In this document: piece by piece, positions 1-5,665 of the stretch | Layout: each line of letters starts with the position of its first letter | How positions within the stretch are numbered: position 1 is the first letter of the stretch | NCBI GenBank assembly: GCA_040881945.1 | Contig: JBBECF010000071.1 | Location: 1-5,665 of the forward strand | Direction: 5' to 3' | Source of the DNA: JBBECF01 sp040881945 | GTDB lineage: Bacteria > Pseudomonadota > Alphaproteobacteria > Dongiales > Dongiaceae | DNA length: 5,665 bases | Position numbers and translations under genes: made by a program | Notes under the pieces: model-generated | The model's database searches: none | What the model was told of the DNA's origin: nothing | The model's input: the letters and a program-made list of their open reading frames with translations, nothing else

Positions 1-1280
1 CCGGCGCGCTCCAGGTCGCGCGCCCAGCGGATGTTGGCCTCCTCGTCGAAGCGCGCCTTCAGCTCGACCAGCGCGGTCACCGACTTGCCGGCGTCGGCGG
101 CTTCGATCAGCGCCTTGACGATCGGCGAATCGTCGCTGGTCCGATACAGCGTCTGCTTGATCGCCACGACCGAGGGGTCGCGCGCCGCCTGGAGAATGAA
201 CTGGACGACGACGTCGAAGCTCTCGTAAGGGTGGTGGACGATGAGGTCCTTCTGGCGGATCGCGGCAAAGCAGTCGCCGCCCATGTCGCGGATGCGTTCC
301 GGAAAGCGGGCATTGTAGGGCGGGAACACGAGATCCGGGCGATCGTCGACGATCAGCTTCTCGGTACTCACCAGGCCGAGCAGCCCGTCGAGGACGAACA
401 CATCGGCTGCCGAGACGGCGAGCTCGTTGACGACGAAGGCCAGCAGCGCCTCGGGCATGGCGGCGTTGACCGACAACTGGATGACGTTGCCGCGGCGACG
501 CCGCTTCAGCGCCGTCTCGAACAGCCGCACCAGATCCTCGGCCTCTTCCTCGATTTCCATCTCGCTGTCGCGCAGCACGCGGAAGTAGCCCATGCCGCTG
601 ACATCGAAGCCGGGGAACAGCCTGTCGAGATAGAGGCCGACGAATTCCTCGAGCGGCAGGAACCGGATCGACGGGCCGGGCAAGCGGATGAACCGCGGCG
701 TCTGGCCGGGCAGCGGCAACAGGGCGCGCAGCGTGCGCGCCTCGGCCCGGTCGCGTAGTTCGAGCACCAGCGAGAAGCCGAGATTGGGGATGAAGGGGAA
801 CGGGTGCGCCGGATCGACCGCCATCGGCGTCAGCACCGGAAAGACCTGGTCCATGAAGTAGCCATCGAGCCACTGCCGTTCGTCGGCGGTCAGCTCCGCC
901 GGGTCGAGGACCGCGATGCCGACGGCGCGCATTTCCTCGCGCAAGCCGCGCCAGCAGGCCTGCTGATCGCGCAGCAGCTCGCCGGCGCGGGCGTTGATGG
1001 CGGCGAGTTGCTGTGCCGGCGTCAGGCCGTCCTGGCTGGGGGTGGTGACACCGGCGGTCACCTGGCCCTTCAGCCCGGCGACGCGGACCATGTAGAATTC
1101 GTCGAGGTTGTTGGCCGAGATCGACAGGAAGCGCAGCCGCTCGAGCAGCGGATGCCGCCGGTTGTAGGCCTCCTCCAGCACGCGCTCGTTGAACGCGATC
1201 CAGGACAGCTCGCGGTTGATGAACCGCGCCTCGGAATCGGCCGCGATCTCGGGCCGCGGCGTGGCCTGGGCGTCGTTCAA
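1..1280 (-). CDS. ppk1: Polyphosphate kinase 1 (PPK1), N-terminal part, truncated by the window edge
   Basis: PPK1 reversibly transfers the terminal phosphate of ATP to growing inorganic polyphosphate. I translated the minus strand by hand and get 426 open codons up to the left edge. Visible PPK1 signatures are FINRELSW near residue 20, the SANNLDEFYMVRVAG stretch around 55-69, PVLTPMAVDPAHPFPFI around 148-164, HHPYESFDVVVQF at 349-361, IKQTLYRTS at 374-382 and VELKARFDEEAN around 405-416. R380 and R410 fall where E. coli PPK has phosphate-binding R375 and R405, a constant offset of five. The phosphohistidine (E. coli His435) and the second catalytic histidine (His592) would lie beyond the edge, so catalytic completeness cannot be judged. 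The family is about 690-740 residues, so roughly 60 percent is here. The frame has an upstream TGA and no ATG or GTG before the conserved region; TTG at 1280-1278, preceded by GGGAG 8 nt away, is the best start. It is divergent from the ligase operon. Confidence 0.96.
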   Translation of the reverse strand, partial: MNDAQATPRPEIAADSEARFINRELSWIAFNERVLEEAYNRRHPLLERLRFLSISANNLDEFYMVRVAGLKGQVTAGVTTPSQDGLTPAQQLAAINARAGELLRDQQACWRGLREEMRAVGIAVLDPAELTADERQWLDGYFMDQVFPVLTPMAVDPAHPFPFIPNLGFSLVLELRDRAEARTLRALLPLPGQTPRFIRLPGPSIRFLPLEEFVGLYLDRLFPGFDVSGMGYFRVLRDSEMEIEEEAEDLVRLFETALKRRRRGNVIQLSVNAAMPEALLAFVVNELAVSAADVFVLDGLLGLVSTEKLIVDDRPDLVFPPYNARFPERIRDMGGDCFAAIRQKDLIVHHPYESFDVVVQFILQAARDPSVVAIKQTLYRTSDDSPIVKALIEAADAGKSVTALVELKARFDEEANIRWARDLERA

Positions 1281-1293
1281 GGTCTTCGCTCCC
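1281..1293 (-). promoter_or_regulatory. Ribosome binding site that decides the ppk1 TTG start
   Basis: Reading the minus strand, GGGAG (1293-1289) lies 8 nt before the TTG at 1280-1278. No ATG or GTG is available in this frame between the upstream TGA and the conserved FINREL motif, so this site together with the TTG is the only reasonable initiation signal. A start further in would remove conserved PPK1 residues. Confidence 0.6.
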
Positions 1294-1380
1294 GGCGCGG
1301 CCTCTCGGTCTCCCGCAAGGGCGGCGCGATCGGATACTATACGGCGAGCGTGAAAAAGTCATGGACAGCCGGGGGCGCGC
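1281..1380. promoter_or_regulatory. Divergent intergenic region, probable back-to-back promoters
   Basis: This 100-bp gap lies between the starts of ppk1 (minus) and the ligase gene (plus), so promoters for both directions should be here or overlap the gene ends. It contains the only AT-rich patch nearby, about 1333-1342 (GATACTATAC). On the minus strand this reads TATAGT (1341-1336), matching five of six bases of the sigma-70 -10 consensus and lying 55 nt before the ppk1 start. On the plus strand TACTAT (1335-1340) or GATACT (1333-1338) match four of six. I see no convincing -35 element at the usual distance on either strand, so the promoter assignment is tentative. A second AT-rich run, TGAAAAAGTCATG, follows at 1351-1363. 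I find no clear operator palindrome or riboswitch. Confidence 0.45.
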
Positions 1381-2670
1381 ATGCCCGTTGTTGCCAGAGT
1401 CGAGTACGCTTCCGTCGCGGACCTGGAGGCGATCCAGTCGCGTAACTGGCGCCTGCAACGCGAGTTCGTGGCGGCGCGATCCCGCTACTACCGGAACCGC
1501 GGCGCGCCGCCGGTCGAGCTGCGGGACCTGCCCGCCTATCCGACCACGGACAAGGCGGCGCTGCGCGAGGACCAACGCGCCGACCCGCCCTTCGGCAGCT
1601 ACCTCGCCGCTCCGATCGAGGCGGTGACCCGCCTGCACCGGACCTCCGGTACCACCGGCCAGGCCATGAACCTGGCCCTGTCGGCGGCGGACACCGCCAT
1701 GACCGCGAACGTCGGGGCGCGCAGCCACGTCGCCTGCGGCATCCGGCCGGGCCATCGCGTCGTTCATTGCCTCAACTATCAGCTTTGGATGGGCGGCCTC
1801 ACCGATCACCTGATCCTGGAAGCCACCGGGGCCACCGTCGTGCCGTTCGGGGTCGGCGACACGGATCTGTTGGTCCGGACGATTCGCGAGCTCGGGATCG
1901 ACGCCATCTACTGCACGCCGTCCTATCCGCGCCGGATCGAAGAGGTCATCGCCGAGTCGTTCCCCGGAACCCGGCCGCGCGACCTCGGCCTCAGGCTCGG
2001 ACTGTTTGCCGGCGAAGGCGGCCTCGACAACCCCGGTTTCCGCGCCCGGCTGGAGGAGACCTGGGGCCTGAAGGCGCGCAACACCGGCTATGGCGTGTCC
2101 GACGTGCTGTCCACCGTCGCCGGCCAGTGCGAGACGCAGAACGATCTGCACCTCATGGCGCTCGACGTCGTTTACGCCGAACTCGTCGATCCCGACACCG
2201 GCGCGCCCCGCCCGTGGGAGGCCGGCGCGCAAGGCGAGCTCGTCCTGACCCATCTCGAGAAGGACTGTCAGCCGCTGGTGCGCTTCCGCACCGGCGACGT
2301 CGTCCTCGTCACGGCGACCGAGCGTTGCGCCTGCGGGCGGACGGCGCCGCGCTTCCGCGTCGTCGGCCGCAGCGACGACATGGTGATCGTGCGCGGGCTG
2401 AACGTGTTCCCATCGATGGTCGAAGCGGCGTTGAGCTCGTTGACCGAGCTGAGCGGCGCCTATCGCATCGTGCTCGACGGGCCGGGGCCGTACGACCGGC
2501 TGCCGCTGCATCTTGAGGTCGCCGACGACCGCTTCCTGTCGGAGGAGACGGCGGCCAAGGTGGCGCGACGGATCAAGGACGATATCCGGGTGACCGCCGA
2601 GATCCGCCTGTTGCCGCCGCGGTCCCTGCCCACCACCGCCGGCAAGAGCAAGCGGGTGATCCGGAACTAG
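1381..2670 (+). CDS. Phenylacetate-CoA ligase (PaaK)-like adenylate-forming enzyme
   Basis: Members of this ANL-superfamily group activate a carboxylic acid with ATP to an acyl-adenylate and transfer it to CoA in the cytoplasm. The 429 residues match the usual PaaK length of about 430-440. Visible motifs, in order, are the phosphate-binding loop RTSGTTGQ (87-94), YGVSD (237-241), ELV..DPDTG (267-273), GELVLT (285-290), RFRTGD (301-306, with ribose-contacting D306), CACGR (316-320), GRSDDMVIVRGLNVFPSMVE (329-348, the hinge and start of the C-terminal lid) and GKSKRV (421-426), where the catalytic lysine is expected. One oddity is Asp241 in the YGxSE motif, where Glu is usual. The ATG at 1381 is preceded by GGGGG about 6 nt upstream. 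It is the first gene of the apparent three-gene operon, and the crotonase immediately after it fits CoA-ester metabolism. The substrate is unknown: phenylacetate is only the family prototype, and no other paa genes are in the window, so I give no gene symbol. Confidence 0.92.
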   Translation: MPVVARVEYASVADLEAIQSRNWRLQREFVAARSRYYRNRGAPPVELRDLPAYPTTDKAALREDQRADPPFGSYLAAPIEAVTRLHRTSGTTGQAMNLALSAADTAMTANVGARSHVACGIRPGHRVVHCLNYQLWMGGLTDHLILEATGATVVPFGVGDTDLLVRTIRELGIDAIYCTPSYPRRIEEVIAESFPGTRPRDLGLRLGLFAGEGGLDNPGFRARLEETWGLKARNTGYGVSDVLSTVAGQCETQNDLHLMALDVVYAELVDPDTGAPRPWEAGAQGELVLTHLEKDCQPLVRFRTGDVVLVTATERCACGRTAPRFRVVGRSDDMVIVRGLNVFPSMVEAALSSLTELSGAYRIVLDGPGPYDRLPLHLEVADDRFLSEETAAKVARRIKDDIRVTAEIRLLPPRSLPTTAGKSKRVIRN

Positions 2671-2684
2671 CGGGGAGCGAGGCG

Positions 2685-3449
2685 ATGGATGACGTGGTGC
2701 TGCAAGAGGTCCGCGACGGGGTGTCGACGATCACGCTGAACCGGCCGGAGCGCCTGAACGCCATCAACGACGCGCTGGCGGGCGGGCTCGACGCGGCCCT
2801 GAAGGCGGCGCAGGACGACCCGGCGACCAGGGCGATCGTGCTGCGCGGCGCCGGGCGGGCATTCTGCGCCGGCGACGACCTCAAGGAATTCGACGGCCAG
2901 TCGCGGTCGCCCGAGGTCGCCCGCCGCTATCTGGAGAAGATCCAGGACGTGTCGCGCCGCATCCTGTTCGGCGACAAGCCGGTCGTCGCCGCGGCCCGCG
3001 GCTGGGCCGCCGGAGGCGGGCTGGAATGGCTTGTCAACGCCGACCTCGTCGTCATGGGGCGCGGCACAAGCTGTTTCTTTCCCGAAATCTCGCTCGGCGT
3101 GTTCGTGACCGGCGGCGTCACCGCGCTGCTGCCCCGCCTGGTCGGATTGCAGCGGGCGCGCTCGCTGATCCTGTTCGGCGACAAGTTCACCGCCGAGGAA
3201 GCGCTGGCCATGGGCATCGCCTGGCGGGTGGTCGAGGACGACCGCGTCGATGACGAGGCGCACGACGCCGCCGAGCGCATCGCATCGCTTCCGGCCGGCG
3301 CGGTGCGAAACCTCAAGCGCGTCCTGAACCGCGCCCTCGACGCCGACCTCGAGACCGTCCTGCGGCTCGAGACCGAAGCGGCGGTCGAGGGCTTCGTCGA
3401 TCCGGCCACGGCCGCGCGCGTCGCCGCCTCGGGGCCGCGGCGGCGCTGA
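2685..3449 (+). CDS. Enoyl-CoA hydratase/isomerase (crotonase) family protein
   Basis: Crotonase-fold enzymes bind acyl-CoA thioesters and stabilise an enolate in an oxyanion hole; most hydrate enoyl-CoA, others isomerise, dehalogenate or cleave. The 254 residues match the single-domain length. The oxyanion-hole segments are FCAGDDLKEF (60-69) and RGWAAGGGLEW (105-115). Glu114 and Glu134 (in FFPEISLG) occupy the positions of the two catalytic glutamates of rat mitochondrial enoyl-CoA hydratase (Glu144 and Glu164), so hydratase chemistry is plausible. The NRPERLNAIND segment (19-29) is the usual N-terminal CoA-binding region. The start at 2685 has a strong ribosome binding site (GGGGAGCGAGG) a few bases upstream and only 14 nt separate it from the ligase stop, which supports co-transcription. 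The adjacent ligase could supply its CoA ester. The exact substrate and reaction cannot be assigned, because crotonases are not predictable from these motifs alone. No thiolase or dehydrogenase is nearby to complete a beta-oxidation cycle. Confidence 0.93.
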   Translation: MDDVVLQEVRDGVSTITLNRPERLNAINDALAGGLDAALKAAQDDPATRAIVLRGAGRAFCAGDDLKEFDGQSRSPEVARRYLEKIQDVSRRILFGDKPVVAAARGWAAGGGLEWLVNADLVVMGRGTSCFFPEISLGVFVTGGVTALLPRLVGLQRARSLILFGDKFTAEEALAMGIAWRVVEDDRVDDEAHDAAERIASLPAGAVRNLKRVLNRALDADLETVLRLETEAAVEGFVDPATAARVAASGPRRR

Positions 3450-3458
3450 ACCGCGGCC
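3433..3458. other. Inverted repeat spanning the crotonase stop codon
   Basis: GGCCGCGG (3433-3440) and CCGCGGCC (3451-3458) are perfectly complementary, giving an 8-bp all-GC stem with a 10-nt loop that contains the TGA stop at 3447-3449. There is no following T run, so it is not a canonical intrinsic terminator. It ends 15 nt before the start codon of the next gene. It could modulate downstream translation or mRNA stability within the operon, or be a chance product of high GC content. Confidence 0.4.
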
Positions 3459-3473
3459 GGCGCAGAGACCCCC

Positions 3474-5522
3474 ATGCTCGACTATCTTCAGACGGTCATC
3501 GACGCCGCCGCCGCCTATCCGCATCTGGTTTATGCGCTCGTTTTCCTGGTCGCCCTCACGGAATCGCTGCCGGTGGTCGGGCTGTTCGTGCCGGGCTCGG
3601 TGTTCGTGGTCGGGATCGGCGCGCTGGCGCCGACCGGCGCGGTGGGGCTGGGTCCGCTGATGATCGGGGCGACGGCGGGAGCGGTCGCGGGCGACAGCCT
3701 GGCCTACTGGTTGGGGCGCCGCTACCATCGGCAGATCGTCGGCCGCTGGCCGCTGCGCCGTTACCCGCAGCTCATCGAGCGCGGCGAGGCGCTGTTCCGC
3801 CGTCACGGCGTCAAGAGCTTGCTCCTCGGCCGCTTCACGCCGCCGGCCCGCGGCGTCGTCCCGCTCGTCGCCGGGATCGTGCGCATGCCGGCGTATCGCT
3901 TCTACGTCGTCAGCCTGCTGGCGGCGCTGCTCTGGGCGCCCGTGCACCTGCTCGTCGGGGCCCTGCTCGGGGCCTCGCTCGCCCTCGCCGGCGCGGTCGC
4001 CGGGCGTCTGGCGGTGTTCCTCGTCGTCGTGCTCGGCGCCCTGTGGCTGGGCGCCTGGACGGCGCGGCTGGCATTGCGCCGCGCCGTGCCGGCGATCGCC
4101 GGCGCCGAGGAGCGGTTGTGGCGGTGGGGGCAAGGGCGCGGCGACTGGCCGAGCCGCCTGCTGCTCTCGGTGCTCGATCCCGCCCGGCCCGAGATCAAGG
4201 GCCTCGCCGTCCTGGCGGCGCTGCTGATCGCCGCCGCCGCGACGTTCCTCGGCATCCTCGAGGATGTCGTGACCGGCGACCCGCTGGTGCGCGCCGACGT
4301 CGCCGTCTATCACTTCCTCCAGGAGCTGCGGACGCAGTGGGGCGACGCCGCGATGGTCGTCGTCACCGAGCTCGGCGACAGCGCCGTCACCGTCCCGGTG
4401 ACCGTCGCCGTGCTCGCCTGGCTCGCCTGGCGACGCGCCTGGCACGCCGCCGCCTATTGGCTGGGCGCGGTCGCCCTGGCCTCGGCCTTCAACACCGTCC
4501 TCAAGCTCGCCCTGCACATGCCGCGGCCGGTCGACATCTACCCCGGGGCCAGCGCCTTCTCATTCCCGAGCGGCCACGCGACGGTGAACACGGTCATCTA
4601 TGGCTTCCTGGCCCTGCTCGTCGCCCGCGAGCTGCGCCCCGTCTGGCGGCTGCCGCTGGCCGCCGCCGCGGCTGTGTTCGTCGCGCTCATCGCCTTCTCG
4701 CGTCTCTATCTCGGCGCGCACTGGCTGTCGGACGTGGCCGGCGGCGTCGCCTTCGGCGTCGCCTGGGTGGCCCTGCTCGGCATCGCCTATCTGCGCCACC
4801 GGCCGCCGCGGCTGCGCGCCGCCGGCCTGCTGACCGTGGTCTGCGCCGTGCTCGCCTTGGCGGGGGTCGTCCACATCTCGCGCCAGTATTCGGCGGACAT
4901 GCAGCGCTATGCCGCCCAGCGGGACGAGACCAGGATCGCCGCCGCCGACTGGTGGCGCGGCGCCTGGCGGGACCTGCCGGCGCGCCGCATCGACCTCGGC
5001 GGCGAGGCGGAGCAGCCGCTGACGGTGCAATGGGCCGGCGGGCTGGAGGCGCTGGAGACGCGGCTCGGCGCCGCCGGCTGGCGCGTTCCCGTGAAGTGGA
5101 CGGCGGCGACCGCCCTGTCCTGGCTCGCCGCCGACCCCGATCCGCTCGGCCTGCCGGTCCTGCCGCAGCTCCACGACGGGGAGCCGGCGGCGCTGACCAT
5201 GATCCGCGCGGACGGCCCCAGTGGTCGTCTCGTCCTGCGCCTCTGGGAGCCGCGAATCACCCTCGACGACGGCGCCGCCGGCTGGCCGCTCTGGGTCGGG
5301 GCCGTGGCCGCGCAGCGCCTGGTCCGGCCCCTCGCGCTCTTGACCATGAGCCCGTCGCTGCCCGGCGCCGACGCCCCGCGCCAGGCCGTGGCGGGCGCGC
5401 TCGACCCCGCCCGCCTCGCCCGCCGCGCGGGCGTGCCGGCCGGCCCGGACTGGGACGGGCGGGTGCTGTTGGCGCAGGACCCGGCGCTGATGCTTCCGCC
5501 GGACGCCCATATGGAAAAATGA
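3474..5522 (+). CDS. DedA (VTT) - PAP2 phosphatase - LssY_C fusion membrane protein
   Basis: This 682-residue inner-membrane protein has three parts. Residues about 10-200 are a DedA/VTT domain: E30 in ESLPVVGLFVPGS, GDSLAYWLGRR (73-83), and GRFTPPARGVVPLVAG (119-134) with R120 and R126. Residues about 240-440 are a PAP2 phosphatase with all three motifs: K344..R351-P352, PSGH (365-368, His368), and SR..H...D (S409, R410, H416, D420). A further hydrophobic segment (about 448-467) leads to a soluble C-terminal domain (about 497-625) resembling LssY_C, with LPVLPQLHDGE and LRLWEPR; its function is not known to me. DedA family members include undecaprenyl-phosphate translocases, and PAP2 enzymes dephosphorylate lipid phosphates and pyrophosphates, so I infer a role in lipid-carrier recycling or phospholipid turnover. 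The DedA-PAP2 combination itself is a known architecture. The ATG has a weak AGAGA ribosome binding site 5 nt upstream; the gene lies 24 nt after the crotonase. Ser42 replaces the second acidic residue typical of characterised DedA proteins. Confidence 0.9.
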   Translation: MLDYLQTVIDAAAAYPHLVYALVFLVALTESLPVVGLFVPGSVFVVGIGALAPTGAVGLGPLMIGATAGAVAGDSLAYWLGRRYHRQIVGRWPLRRYPQLIERGEALFRRHGVKSLLLGRFTPPARGVVPLVAGIVRMPAYRFYVVSLLAALLWAPVHLLVGALLGASLALAGAVAGRLAVFLVVVLGALWLGAWTARLALRRAVPAIAGAEERLWRWGQGRGDWPSRLLLSVLDPARPEIKGLAVLAALLIAAAATFLGILEDVVTGDPLVRADVAVYHFLQELRTQWGDAAMVVVTELGDSAVTVPVTVAVLAWLAWRRAWHAAAYWLGAVALASAFNTVLKLALHMPRPVDIYPGASAFSFPSGHATVNTVIYGFLALLVARELRPVWRLPLAAAAAVFVALIAFSRLYLGAHWLSDVAGGVAFGVAWVALLGIAYLRHRPPRLRAAGLLTVVCAVLALAGVVHISRQYSADMQRYAAQRDETRIAAADWWRGAWRDLPARRIDLGGEAEQPLTVQWAGGLEALETRLGAAGWRVPVKWTAATALSWLAADPDPLGLPVLPQLHDGEPAALTMIRADGPSGRLVLRLWEPRITLDDGAAGWPLWVGAVAAQRLVRPLALLTMSPSLPGADAPRQAVAGALDPARLARRAGVPAGPDWDGRVLLAQDPALMLPPDAHMEK

Positions 5523-5537
5523 GCGATGAACCCCATG
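5521..5537. repeat. Direct repeat, copy 1 (17 bp, exact)
   Basis: GAGCGATGAACCCCATG occurs here and again at 5639-5655, exactly identical and 118 bp apart. This copy overlaps the TGA stop of the membrane protein gene. Flanking similarity is weak but present: both copies are preceded by an A-rich patch and followed within a few bases by a GCGGG or CGGCGGG run. Each copy contains ATGAACCCCATG, which could be a translation start. Confidence 0.8.
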
Positions 5538-5550
5538 CGCAGCGGGAAAT

Positions 5551-5581
5551 CCCCGCGGGAGACGGGGGAGGACCCGCGGGG
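5551..5581. other. GC-rich hairpin downstream of the membrane protein gene
   Basis: CCCCGCGGG (5551-5559) and CCCGCGGGG (5573-5581) form a perfect 9-bp stem with a 13-nt loop, 29 nt after the operon's last stop codon. No T run follows, so it is not a standard intrinsic terminator, though it could stabilise the mRNA 3' end or act in Rho-linked termination. A competing smaller hairpin, GCGGG (5542-5546) with CCCGC (5552-5556), shares its left arm. Confidence 0.5.
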
Positions 5582-5593
5582 TGGAGCCCGGTG

Positions 5594-5612
5594 GCCGGAC
5601 GCCCCCTCCGGC
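5594..5612. other. Second small inverted repeat in the 3' region
   Basis: GCCGGA (5594-5599) and TCCGGC (5607-5612) form a 6-bp stem with a 7-nt C-rich loop. It overlaps a short direct repeat CTCCGGCG (5606-5613 and 5618-5625). With the larger hairpin it fills most of the space between the two 17-bp repeat copies. In DNA this GC-rich a 6-bp stem alone is weak evidence. Confidence 0.3.
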
Positions 5613-5638
5613 GGGTTCTCCGGCGAGAGGGCAAAACC

Positions 5639-5655
5639 GAGCGATGAACCCCATG
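5639..5655. repeat. Direct repeat, copy 2 (17 bp, exact)
   Basis: This is the second copy of GAGCGATGAACCCCATG. It is followed by TCCGGCGGG (5656-5664), which also occurs at 5607-5615 between the copies. The window ends 10 bases later, so it is not possible to tell whether more copies follow or whether ATG 5643 or ATG 5652 begins the next gene. Confidence 0.8.
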
Positions 5656-5665
5656 TCCGGCGGGC

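Noticed and set aside
231..1445. Plus-strand open frames of 175 and 213 codons opposite ppk1
   Set aside because: The minus-strand frame here matches PPK1 along its whole length; the plus-strand translations are shadow products rich in charged residues.
2667..4517. A 616-codon open frame on the minus strand across the crotonase and the start of the membrane protein gene
   Set aside because: It is antisense to two well-recognised genes. Its product is rich in Arg, Gln, His, Asp and Glu with no recognisable motif, as expected when GC-biased third positions remove stop codons from the opposite strand.
5551..5581. Intrinsic transcription terminator after the operon
   Set aside because: The stem is strong but no T run follows on the plus strand, and the opposite strand has none in the right place, so I list it only as a hairpin.
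4043..5647. A 534-codon plus-strand frame inside the membrane protein gene
   Set aside because: It is an out-of-frame shadow, extremely rich in Arg, Ala, Gly and Pro. Only its last 42 codons, beyond the real gene, were kept as a question.
4560..5654. A 364-codon minus-strand frame starting in repeat copy 2
   Set aside because: It overlaps the PAP2 and LssY_C coding sequence, whose motifs are clear. The translation is low-complexity Gly/Arg/Pro/Ala and resembles no family I know.
5521..5665. CRISPR array or mobile-element ends
   Set aside because: Only two copies with 101 bp between them, no spacer-like regularity, no cas genes, no transposase and no target-site duplication are visible.

Overview
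The window is very GC-rich with dense, G/C-ended codon use. Gene content (class I polyphosphate kinase, acyl/aryl-CoA enzymes, and a DedA-PAP2-LssY_C membrane fusion) points to a Gram-negative proteobacterium. An alphaproteobacterium is my best guess, from codon style and gene content only; no rRNA or lineage marker is present to confirm it.

Layout: bases 1-1280 (minus strand) hold the N-terminal ~426 residues of polyphosphate kinase PPK1, which runs off the left edge before its phosphorylated catalytic histidine. A divergent intergenic region of 100 bp (1281-1380) separates it from three closely spaced plus-strand genes that look like an operon: a PaaK-like (phenylacetate-CoA ligase family) adenylate-forming enzyme (1381-2670), an enoyl-CoA hydratase/isomerase (crotonase) family protein (2685-3449), and a 682-residue multidomain membrane protein with an N-terminal DedA/VTT domain, a PAP2 phosphatase domain with all three catalytic motifs, and a C-terminal LssY_C domain (3474-5522). 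The gaps between these genes are 14 and 24 nt.

The right end (5523-5665) has no confident gene. It carries two exact copies of a 17-bp sequence 118 bp apart, with GC-rich inverted repeats between them. This could be the start of an intergenic repeat, a duplicated gene start, or a structured leader of a gene outside the window.

Functionally, the ligase and crotonase could act in sequence on a carboxylic acid: activation to a CoA thioester, then hydration, isomerisation or another crotonase reaction. Their substrate cannot be read from sequence. The fusion protein is most easily understood as a lipid-carrier protein: DedA proteins include undecaprenyl-phosphate translocases and PAP2 enzymes dephosphorylate lipid (pyro)phosphates. 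A link between the CoA enzymes and the membrane protein is only suggested by the shared operon. I see no defence, mobile-element, CRISPR or RNA-gene signature. The most unusual items are the 3'-end repeat region and the loss of an expected acidic residue in the DedA part of the fusion.
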